64,000 nucleotides of DNA from an uncultured Ignavibacteria bacterium. Its GTDB lineage: Bacteria > Bacteroidota > Ignavibacteria > Tepidaquicellales > Tepidaquicellaceae. The translations under genes were made by a program, and so were the position numbers. The DNA lies in contig CALJIG010000054.1 in NCBI GenBank assembly GCA_937974175.1, positions 9,696 through 73,695 of the forward strand. The letters run 5' to 3'. Below the pieces are notes generated by a model, which had not been told where the DNA came from, did no database searches, and saw nothing but the letters and a program-made list of their open reading frames with translations. Shown here in pieces: positions 31,215-38,737 of this stretch. Numbering within the stretch: the stretch's first letter is position 1; the number at the start of each line of letters is the position of its first letter.

Positions 31215-32648
31215 ATGAACATCTCAAGAATTTTTAATTTAAATAAAACTCAATATGAGTTAGATTTTATTGATATTGATACACAAAAGGATATACCCTT
31301 ATTCGTTGATCCTAAATTCTTAAGCATACGAAAAGACAAATTTTCATACGATGCTACTAAAACTATACAAAGTTTTTTTCAAAAAGTAATAGTTTTATTA
31401 AAAAACAAAAGGATTGAAGAAGCAAAAGAACTTTTTGAACATTTAGGAGAGCCTAATTCTACTTGTTTAGGTTTATCAAAGGGAAATCCTAATGGAAAAG
31501 GTGTTGGCCTCAAAAATACCGCCAGCATTTTTGAAAATCTTTTAAAGAGTAAAGCTGTGGATACAGGTTTAATTAAGGATTTGGAGGACAATATATTATT
31601 TGTAGATAACTTCGATAAAGATAGACTTTCAGATATGACGACTAACATTATAACGTTACATTTAATTGAATATACTGAGTCTCAATGTAACTTACTTGGA
31701 ATACCTATGCAAGATGGAGTTCCGTCAGGCTATTATTGGAACAGTGAAACAGAAGAATGGGAAATAAATCACAGAAAAATGCTGGTTATTGACGGAAAAG
31801 TTATATTATTGGTACCTAAAGGAATTGTTTCATTTTGTGATGACTATACTCCACAAAAATATTCCCAACATTTTGTTAAAAATTTTTATCAAAATGAACA
31901 TTTAAAAATGAAATCTGCTTTAGTTAGGGAGCGAGCAAGTGGTAAAGAATATGTAACTAAAAAAGATGTGCAGCAAACTGATGGTGTGGATGGAACTAAA
32001 GAGTTCTTAAGAAAATTTTCTTTAGAACACCCTGAAATTTTGGAAAAGTTCAAAAAAAGTATTAAAACGAAATCCCTAGAAAATATACAACTCTCAAGTA
32101 TTAATATTAGTGAGTTAGCTCAATTTCTTATTAGTCAGTTGCAGAAAATTCCTGTAGGTAACAAAGCTGCATCAGTTTATCATAAATTTATTCTAGGGAT
32201 ACTGGAAATATTATTTTATCCTTATTTAATATATCCAGCCAATGAAACCCCAATTAATGATGCAAGAAAAAGAATTGATATTACTTTTCATAATGCTGCG
32301 GATGAAGGAATCTTTCAAAGATTCCATACAATATATAAATTAAGATGTCCGTTCATTATGATTGAATGTAAAAATTATTCTGCCGATCCTAATAATCCAG
32401 AACTAGATCAATTAGCCGGAAGATTTTATAATGGTCGGGGTAAAGTAGGATTCTTACTATGTAGAAATGTTGGTAACATGAAACTACTTCTTCAGAAATG
32501 CTCTGACTCATATAAAGAAGGAAGAGGATTAATAATTCCAATAACAGATGAAGATATATTAAACTTATTAAGCCATATCAATATTGATTATAAAGAATAT
32601 TTTGATTTTTACATATCCAAACGTGTTCAAGAGATAACTATTAATTAA
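31215..32648 (+). CDS. PD-(D/E)XK restriction-endonuclease-like protein
   Basis: 477 aa from ATG 31215 (MNISRIFNLNKTQYELDFID); the frame continues upstream over the LTD gene but that part is a shadow. The C-terminal part has the nuclease core RKRIDITFHNA (Asp355) and FIMIECKNYS (Glu384-Cys-Lys386), spaced as in PD-(D/E)XK enzymes, followed by LDQLAGRF and GFLLCRN. The N-terminal 340 residues are unassigned and may sense a substrate or partner. No methyltransferase is adjacent, so it is not an ordinary restriction system. Low GC and flanking repeats suggest transfer. A defence role is an inference. Confidence 0.7.
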   Translation: MNISRIFNLNKTQYELDFIDIDTQKDIPLFVDPKFLSIRKDKFSYDATKTIQSFFQKVIVLLKNKRIEEAKELFEHLGEPNSTCLGLSKGNPNGKGVGLKNTASIFENLLKSKAVDTGLIKDLEDNILFVDNFDKDRLSDMTTNIITLHLIEYTESQCNLLGIPMQDGVPSGYYWNSETEEWEINHRKMLVIDGKVILLVPKGIVSFCDDYTPQKYSQHFVKNFYQNEHLKMKSALVRERASGKEYVTKKDVQQTDGVDGTKEFLRKFSLEHPEILEKFKKSIKTKSLENIQLSSINISELAQFLISQLQKIPVGNKAASVYHKFILGILEILFYPYLIYPANETPINDARKRIDITFHNAADEGIFQRFHTIYKLRCPFIMIECKNYSADPNNPELDQLAGRFYNGRGKVGFLLCRNVGNMKLLLQKCSDSYKEGRGLIIPITDEDILNLLSHINIDYKEYFDFYISKRVQEITIN

Positions 32649-32662
32649 TTAGTTTAATTATA

Positions 32663-33085
32663 ATGAAAGAAAAAGAACTAAAACACATTGAAATTAGAAT
32701 GGTTGGTATCATTGACACTGAAATTGAAGCGGCCGCAAAAGGAAAACTATTTACAATACCAATTAAGTTAAATTTATCTGCTCCTTCTAAATGGTCAGAT
32801 ATTTTTTTCAAGAATTGGAAAAACGACTCCCATAAGAACGCAACACAAAATTACATAATACCATCGGTACGTCATAATAAAATATTTTTGTTTGAAACAA
32901 CCGTAGAAGAAATTGCTAAAAAATACAGACTCGCTCTAATGTCCACAGTAAAAAAAACAAATATAGAGTACAATTCATATGTAGACAATGAGCTTGCTAA
33001 AGCAGAGAGAATCAAACTTGAATTGGAAAAACAAAAAAAAATCATATTTAAACAAAGAAAAGCTGCAAAAGATGTAAAATTTTAG
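32663..33085 (+). CDS. Unknown protein, third gene of the nuclease cassette
   Basis: 140 aa, 14 bp after the nuclease stop. The N-terminal 90 residues look like an alpha/beta domain (IEIRMVGIIDTEIEAAAKGK, LFTIPIKLNLSAPSKWSDIF), the C-terminal 45 are a highly charged helix (NELAKAERIKLELEKQKKII). No recognised family. Spacing and composition tie it to the two genes before it. It could be a regulatory or immunity partner, but nothing in the sequence proves this. Confidence 0.55.
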   Translation: MKEKELKHIEIRMVGIIDTEIEAAAKGKLFTIPIKLNLSAPSKWSDIFFKNWKNDSHKNATQNYIIPSVRHNKIFLFETTVEEIAKKYRLALMSTVKKTNIEYNSYVDNELAKAERIKLELEKQKKIIFKQRKAAKDVKF

Positions 33086-33120
33086 ATATTATCTATTAAA
33101 TGATAAAATAAATACAAATT

Positions 33121-33224
33121 CAGCCGTTGTTGGTTCCTCGTCCCGCTTTAGCGGGATTCCTGACCAACAACCACAAGGATATGAAAATAAAATTTATAGT
33201 TGTTGGTGAAAACACCAACAACGG
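33121..33224. repeat. ACCAACA-type dispersed repeat (D) with hairpins
   Basis: CAGCCGTTGTTGGTTCC, a CCCGCTTTAGCGGG hairpin, CCTGACCAACAACCACAAGG, ATATGAAAATAAA and then GTTGTTGGTGAAAACACCAA. Related to 25991. Lies directly after the nuclease cassette. Confidence 0.6.
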
Positions 33225-33250
33225 CGATGTAAATGAGTGGAAAACTATCG

Positions 33251-33416
33251 ACCATTAAAAATTTGCGGTTAAGAAAATCACGAGAACAATCGCTAGCGAG
33301 AAGTATGTCTGAACGAAGCGAGTTTACTTCGAGCGCGATTTTCGGAGTGATTTTTAAGCAAATTTTTACCTGGTCTTGATTTTTTTGGTTCTTTTTGTAT
33401 CAAGACAAAAAGAACA
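33251..33416. repeat. Long palindrome, copy 2 (P family)
   Basis: Core identical to copy 1 at 19253 apart from one base in the loop (GAACGAAGCGAG). The outer arms differ (AAATTTGC / GCAAATTT instead of AAATTTTCC / GGAAATTT), but both sides change together so the stem is kept. The CTTGATTTTTTTGG ... ATCAAG hairpin follows as in copy 1. 33420-33740 holds no gene that I can see. Confidence 0.85.
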
Positions 33417-33742
33417 AGAGACGCAAGTATTGCCTCTCTACCAAATGAAGCGTATGATAGGATATGGGATATGAGAGGCAAACCATGTTTTCAAGGACCG
33501 CATTTCCACCCCATTTTATAGGTTACGCTCAAACGTAACCAAAACCACTAAACCAATATAAAAACAATCCAATTCTTCACAATTTTCCATTCAAAAAATT
33601 CGACTATACATCTGTTTTATCAATCTATCAAAGTTGCGTTCGAAAACCGATTTGTTGTTAAAACTATAATTTATTTGTGATTTTTGGATAAAACGTAACC
33701 TCAATTTCAGGCTAATATTGCAGCGTTTTTAGTGCGGATTTA

Positions 33743-33781
33743 AAACAAAAAACCCATGGGCTACTATAGTAATCCACGGGT
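33743..33781 (-). terminator. Terminator of thioredoxin-like gene C
   Basis: Minus strand: ACCCGTGG ... CCCATGGGT followed by T6, just past the stop at 33811. Confidence 0.75.
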
Positions 33782-33810
33782 CATTTGCTCTTTGTGTACT
33801 TCGGAAATCC

Positions 33811-34245
33811 TTACTGATTTGCGCGGGCTATCTTTTGTGTGCCCTCAGCAATAGATTTCAATATGTCCTTAGTACCGGCGTCCAAATTATATCTTGCAAT
33901 AACTGTCTTGTTTGCAGCATCCATTATGATAACACCTTCCTGCCCGTTATTTTCATAAGCAGCATTATAAACGGCAAGCCAGTCAAGCTCCCCTTTTGTA
34001 TTGGCAGTAATCGCATCGTTTGTAACATCATAGGAGATAAAAACTATATTGGTATTCTTAGAGTACTTATCCATAATTTCATTCTGTAATCTTTTGTAGT
34101 TAGCATCGTACTGCGCGCTTCCTTCGGAATGCTGAACGATAACATACATACTTGCGACTGATGCGCCTTCCTGCGCTGATGCTTTCCCCTGGAAGATTAC
34201 GAATGTGAAGATTACGATCAGGATTAAATACTCTAGTGTTTTCAT
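33811..34245 (-). CDS. Secreted thioredoxin-like protein lacking cysteines, paralogue C
   Basis: 144 aa with a signal peptide (LILIVIFTFVIFQGKASAQ). The mature part is a divergent relative of the proteins at 20745 and 34475: SMYVIVQHSEGSAQYDANYK, NIVFISYDVTNDAITANTKG, QEGVIIMDAANKTVIARYNL. No cysteine is present where the relative at 34475 has CKMC. Periplasmic or surface; function unknown. Head-to-tail with its paralogue but with its own terminator. Confidence 0.55.
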   Translation of the reverse strand: MKTLEYLILIVIFTFVIFQGKASAQEGASVASMYVIVQHSEGSAQYDANYKRLQNEIMDKYSKNTNIVFISYDVTNDAITANTKGELDWLAVYNAAYENNGQEGVIIMDAANKTVIARYNLDAGTKDILKSIAEGTQKIARANQ

Positions 34246-34401
34246 TTTAGTTGTGGTTGAGTTATTCTGTTACCCATATATATACCAATCTTTATGCCAA
34301 AGAATAGCTTTGAAATTTCTTACTTTGTTAAGGTTTTCAGGATGCTTTCGCCATGATTGTCTATTTGACACTGCGCTGTCATTAATTTTACCTATGGAAA
34401 A

Positions 34402-34439
34402 TAAAAAACCCACGAACTACTCTCAAATAATTCATGGGT
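34402..34439 (-). terminator. Terminator of thioredoxin-like gene B
   Basis: Minus strand: ACCCATGAA ... TTCGTGGGT followed by T6, 36 bp past the stop at 34475. Confidence 0.75.
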
Positions 34440-34474
34440 CTTAAATCCATAGTTCTTCAATTCAGCTACGGCTC

Positions 34475-34939
34475 TTATTTTACTGTGGATTTGTTTTTCA
34501 TAGGAGCAGCTTCATTAATATAATTTCTCAGGTCAGTTGTGCTTAAATCTATATCGAGCATTTTAACAATTTGTTTTGTATCAGGATCGACTAAGAAAAC
34601 TCTTCCCGGTCTTTTATTGGCATTGAGAGATTCCGTCAGTCCGTATTTATCGATATCAGCTTTTGAGTTTTCAATTGACTGGTCATTTGTAATATCGTAG
34701 TTCATAAAAATTATTGAAGGTCTGCCTGAATAGTAGCTGACGATTTCGCTGTTCCATCTGTCGTAGTTGTCTTCGCACATTTTACACATATCAGAGCGCT
34801 GAACAACTACATAAAGATTATCATCGCCTGCCATCATTGTTGCCGGCGCATACGCGTCCTGAGCGTTAATGTTAGATGCAGCAAACAAAGCAATCATTCC
34901 GAAAAGGATAGCAACTAAAGTTTGTTTTGAATTTTTCAT
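34475..34939 (-). CDS. Secreted thioredoxin-like protein with CxxC, paralogue B
   Basis: 154 aa from ATG 34939 (MKNSKQTLVAILFGMIALFA), chosen because it begins a proper signal peptide ending NINAQ; the frame upstream of it is not signal-like. The mature part has LYVVVQRSDMCKMCEDNYDR, where C-K-M-C follows the first strand as in thioredoxin folds, then IIFMNYDITNDQSIENSKAD and RPGRVFLVDPDTKQIVKMLD. It is the only one of three paralogues in the window that keeps the Cys pair, so it could act as an envelope thiol-disulfide protein. Confidence 0.65.
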   Translation of the reverse strand: MKNSKQTLVAILFGMIALFAASNINAQDAYAPATMMAGDDNLYVVVQRSDMCKMCEDNYDRWNSEIVSYYSGRPSIIFMNYDITNDQSIENSKADIDKYGLTESLNANKRPGRVFLVDPDTKQIVKMLDIDLSTTDLRNYINEAAPMKNKSTVK

Positions 34940-35229
34940 TTTTATTTGGTTTAATTTATTTCTCCTGCAATACATATAAACAATCATTATGCCAAAAGAG
35001 GATTTCAAAACAACCTTAAATCGTACTATTATTTATACTGGAAAGACAAGAATGTCAAATTTGACAGGGCAAGGACAAAACAATTCACAATAAATTAAAA
35101 AAGCGAATTCGTTCATATCTCTGCTATTATCAATAGTTTGCATAATGGGGCTTTTGCTCAAAAAAATCTTTGTAATTATCAAAGGTTTTAAAGATATTTC
35201 TGTTAAGATTTTAAAATAAATTTAACCTG

Positions 35230-37302
35230 ATGAGTTATACAAAACTTTTTGCAGCCATATTCTCTTTAATCTTCATTTCAAATTCATTTGCACAGTCAGG
35301 ATGGTTCTATCAGAATCCTTCATTACCTATCCCCCGCTCTGCAGCGTACGATACTTACTTCGTTAATGAAAACACAGGATGGATAGCAGGGATAAGAATA
35401 TTGAAAACAACTAACGGAGGCGTTAACTGGAATGTGCAGCTTGTTATCAATGATACAAGCACGTATATAAATACTATTCAAATGGTAAATAATATAACGG
35501 GTTACGCCTGCGGACAAAAAGGAAAACTTATACGAACAACTGACGGAGGAGCAACATGGATTACGGCAAACACAACAGGCATTTTCAGTAATTTTAAAGA
35601 TTTGTATTTTTATAATGCATTAACAGGCTATATGGTTTCAGATTCAGCGCGAATTTTTAAAACGACAGACGGAGGTCAAAACTGGACTAACCATCGGCCG
35701 GAAATAAATAACTACACTGCCATAACTTTCATCAATGTTAGCACAGGTTTCATCTTTACTAAATCGAGCCTTCACATTTTAAAGACAACTGATGCGGGCG
35801 CTAACTGGAGTTTTATTGCCACTCCCTTTACCGGAAGCAAAAAAGGATTTTTTCTTAATGAGCTTACAGGCTATGCTGCAGGAACTTCCGTATGGAGGAC
35901 AACTGACGGAGGAAATAACTGGAATATACAGCCAACAGCAGGTGCTAACGGTATAAATAAAATTTACTTCAGAAATAATCTCACAGGTTTTGCGCTTTCA
36001 AGTTCAGGTATAATTCGAGTGACAACAAACGGAGGTGAGCTATGGAACTCCGGCACAATTCCTTTTGATCAGGAAAACTTCATGGGAATTTCATTTGCAA
36101 ATCAATCTACGGGCTATCTTTGTGGAAGCGCAGGCTTTATGTATAAAACAACTGACGGCGGCTTTATATGGGCAGCTTTGCAAAGAAGTATCACGGAAAA
36201 AAATCTTAAAAAAGTTCAGTTCATAAATTCTCAAACAGGATGGGCTGTAGGTGATAATGGAACCATTATAAATACAACTAATGGCGGAGATAACTGGGGA
36301 CATATTTATACAGGGATTTCAAATACTCTGACCTCAGTTAAATTTGTGAATGCTTCTACAGGTTGGATTATCGGAAACAATTCTACGCTGTATAAAACAA
36401 CCAGTGGTGGAGTTACCTGGTTTCCACAGACTGTAGATGCTCTCGGAGCAAATCTTTTGAAATTATTTTTTATCACTGAAAACACGGGCTGGGTTACAGA
36501 TAACAACGGCAAGCTTTTTAAAACAACTAACGCAGGCACTAACTGGCTTATAAATTTTTCAACAAGTCAATTTACGATAAATGATGTTCAATTTGTGAAT
36601 GAGAACTACGGGTGGTTTGTAGGAGCATATTATACTTACAAAACTACTAACGGCGGAACAACATGGACAATGATTAATCAGGATGATTACTCAAACAATT
36701 CTCTTTCATTCCTTAACGAACAAACAGGTTATATTGGCAGTGGTTCAGGGCTAAAGAAAACAACTAATGGCGGTACAAACTGGTCTTATTTTTACGGATC
36801 TTTCTCCTTTTTCAATATTAAATTTGTGAACGACCAGACCGGATGGGCTGACTATATTTATAAAACTACAAACAGCGGTGTTACATGGGTAAATCAGGTC
36901 ACATTGCCGTTCAGTAATGTAAACTCATTTGAATTTATAAATGAAAATACAGGATGGGCTGTTGGGAATAACGGAGCTATAATGAAAACAACTAACGGCG
37001 GAAATGTATCTGTATCTCAAATATCTTATGAAGTACCGCGTAATTTTTCATTGCACCAGAATTATCCTAATCCGTTTAATCCGACAACAGTTATCGGTTT
37101 TCAGTTACAAGCTGCCGGATTTACATCACTAAAAGTTTTTGATATTAACGGAAGAATAGTATCTGAACTCGTAAATGAAAATTTAAAAGCGGGAGAGTAT
37201 AAAATAAATTTTGACGGCAGCACGCTCCCAAGCGGAGTGTATTATTATAAGCTGACTACTATAAATTTTGTAGAGACAAAGAAAATGATTTTAATTAAAT
37301 AA
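35230..37302 (+). CDS. T9SS cargo with YCF48/BNR-type propeller repeats
   Basis: 690 aa. Signal peptide (LFAAIFSLIFISNSFAQ), then about twelve repeats of roughly 45 residues with the pattern 'FxNxxTGWxxGxxGxIxKTTNGGxxW' (for example ILKTTNGGVNWNVQ, IFKTTDGGQNWTNH, IINTTNGGDNWGHI), matching YCF48-like/photosystem II stability factor and BNR repeats, and a T9SS sorting domain (LHQNYPNPFNPTTVIGFQLQ ... GVYYYKLTT ... KKMILIK). A secreted beta-propeller, probably binding or adhesive. No catalytic residues can be assigned. Confidence 0.9.
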   Translation: MSYTKLFAAIFSLIFISNSFAQSGWFYQNPSLPIPRSAAYDTYFVNENTGWIAGIRILKTTNGGVNWNVQLVINDTSTYINTIQMVNNITGYACGQKGKLIRTTDGGATWITANTTGIFSNFKDLYFYNALTGYMVSDSARIFKTTDGGQNWTNHRPEINNYTAITFINVSTGFIFTKSSLHILKTTDAGANWSFIATPFTGSKKGFFLNELTGYAAGTSVWRTTDGGNNWNIQPTAGANGINKIYFRNNLTGFALSSSGIIRVTTNGGELWNSGTIPFDQENFMGISFANQSTGYLCGSAGFMYKTTDGGFIWAALQRSITEKNLKKVQFINSQTGWAVGDNGTIINTTNGGDNWGHIYTGISNTLTSVKFVNASTGWIIGNNSTLYKTTSGGVTWFPQTVDALGANLLKLFFITENTGWVTDNNGKLFKTTNAGTNWLINFSTSQFTINDVQFVNENYGWFVGAYYTYKTTNGGTTWTMINQDDYSNNSLSFLNEQTGYIGSGSGLKKTTNGGTNWSYFYGSFSFFNIKFVNDQTGWADYIYKTTNSGVTWVNQVTLPFSNVNSFEFINENTGWAVGNNGAIMKTTNGGNVSVSQISYEVPRNFSLHQNYPNPFNPTTVIGFQLQAAGFTSLKVFDINGRIVSELVNENLKAGEYKINFDGSTLPSGVYYYKLTTINFVETKKMILIK

Positions 37303-37325
37303 AAAAGCCGCTATTCGCGGCTTCA
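37303..37325. terminator. Short bidirectional terminator
   Basis: AAGCCGC-TATTC-GCGGCTT between convergent T9SS genes, with A6 on the left. Confidence 0.8.
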
Positions 37326-37365
37326 AAATTTAACTTTTTACTTTACAAACTTTATGAACTTTATT

Positions 37366-38034
37366 CTATTTTGCAAGTATCATCTTCTTTATATCCTGTG
37401 AGTATTGTGTCTCGAGCTTATAGAAATAAATTCCCGTTGAGAGTTCGGGATAATTCATCGCATTAAACTCCACAGTATAATTCCCTGCTGTTTGTTGTTC
37501 ATCTATCAGCTTCGCAACTAACTGTCCTGTCATTGTAAACACAGTAAGCTTTACACTCGAAGGAGATTTCAATTCGTAGCTTATTAATGTAGAAGGATTG
37601 AATGGATTTGGAGTATTCTGGTGCAGCTTGAAATCAGGTATATCGCTTATTCCCAGCTTCAGCTCTTCATTTGAAAGAACTGCATCACGCGCATCTGTTA
37701 AAGTCAGTCTGTAAAAATATACACCGTTTTCAATCTTAGTATCTTTATAGGAAAAAGAATAAATCGTCTCTTCACCCTTTGTCTCTTTTTTTAAATAGTC
37801 GGAAAATAAAATATCGTCAACCTTAACAAAAGCTCCTTCAGAAGATTTTTTGCATTCAAGCTTGAACTTATTAAGATTTTTAGGATTGGATACTTTCCAC
37901 GAAAGCGATACTTCCCCTTTCTTAACTTTTGCAGAGAAAGCAGAAAGCAGATTTTCAGTTTCAGGGTTTTCTATAGCATAACCATTGAGGGAAATAAAAA
38001 ATATACAAGCTAATATCAGGGACCGGATTTTCAT
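37366..38034 (-). CDS. Small T9SS-sorted secreted protein
   Basis: 222 aa. Signal peptide (SLILACIFFISLNGYA), one fibronectin-like module (about 25-130: VKKGEVSLSWKVSNPKNLNK, ENGVYFYRLTLTDA) and a T9SS sorting domain (LHQNTPNPFNPSTLISYELK ... GIYFYKLETQYSQ ... KKMILAK). With no other domain, it may be a small surface protein or a truncated larger one. Located 9 bp after nuoI, so the two may share a transcript by chance of orientation. Confidence 0.8.
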   Translation of the reverse strand: MKIRSLILACIFFISLNGYAIENPETENLLSAFSAKVKKGEVSLSWKVSNPKNLNKFKLECKKSSEGAFVKVDDILFSDYLKKETKGEETIYSFSYKDTKIENGVYFYRLTLTDARDAVLSNEELKLGISDIPDFKLHQNTPNPFNPSTLISYELKSPSSVKLTVFTMTGQLVAKLIDEQQTAGNYTVEFNAMNYPELSTGIYFYKLETQYSQDIKKMILAK

Positions 38035-38043
38035 AGATTAAAA

Positions 38044-38532
38044 TTACCTGTTTTCTTTTAAAAAGTCCAATCTTTTTTGAACTCTTTCTTTTGGGAATAA
38101 AAGCTTATCCTTGCCATAAATTGCCTCGGGCTGATTGTTAAATACCAGCTCAAATTCATCGCTCATTACAATTGCCTCTTCCGGGCAGACTTCTTCGCAG
38201 AAACCGCAGTAAATGCAGCGAAGCATATTTATTTCAAATTTCTCAGGGAATCTTTCTTTTTCTAATTGTGTCTCGCCTGCCTGAACTTCTATTGCAAGCG
38301 CAGGGCAAACGCGCGAACATAATCCGCATGCAACGCATCTTTCCTTGCCGTTCTCTTCAACAAGCACAGGTCTACCTCTGAATGACGGTGGAGAAACCCA
38401 TCTCTCTTCAGGATACTGGCGTGTGAACTTCGGTTTGAACATCTGTCTGAATGTCTGTGCAAGACCTTTTACAATCTGTGGTAAGTAGGTCTGTTCAAGT
38501 ATGGTTAAGTCTTTCTTTTTTATCACCGGCAT
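38044..38532 (-). CDS. nuoI: NADH-quinone oxidoreductase subunit I (NuoI-like ferredoxin)
   Basis: 162 aa with two 4Fe-4S motifs, CVACGLCSRVCP and CIYCGFCEEVCP, and the NuoI-type opening GLAQTFRQMFKPKFTRQYPE and RFRGRP-like SFRGRPVLVE. It carries electrons between NuoG/CD clusters and the quinone site of complex I. The length is normal and all eight Cys are present. The gene stands alone: no other nuo gene occurs nearby, which is unusual. A stand-alone ferredoxin role cannot be excluded. Confidence 0.88.
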   Translation of the reverse strand: MPVIKKKDLTILEQTYLPQIVKGLAQTFRQMFKPKFTRQYPEERWVSPPSFRGRPVLVEENGKERCVACGLCSRVCPALAIEVQAGETQLEKERFPEKFEINMLRCIYCGFCEEVCPEEAIVMSDEFELVFNNQPEAIYGKDKLLFPKERVQKRLDFLKENR

Positions 38533-38737
38533 AGATTATATAGTGCGTTTGTTTATCTAATTTAATTTTTTAAACTATGTATATTATTACTCTGTAAGAT
38601 AAAATAAAAATGTTTGAATTAAAATTCCTTTTGTGGGTAATATTATTCAGAAATACTGCAATAAAAAAATTTTACTCTGCTCTTTATTTATTCTGAAACT
38701 ATTCGTATATTTTAAATAATAACTTAACAACGCTGTT

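Noticed and set aside
33293..33481. 62-aa minus-strand frame
   Set aside because: Encoded by the palindrome of copy 2; no coding features, and the homologous repeat at 19.3 kb does not conserve it as a gene.
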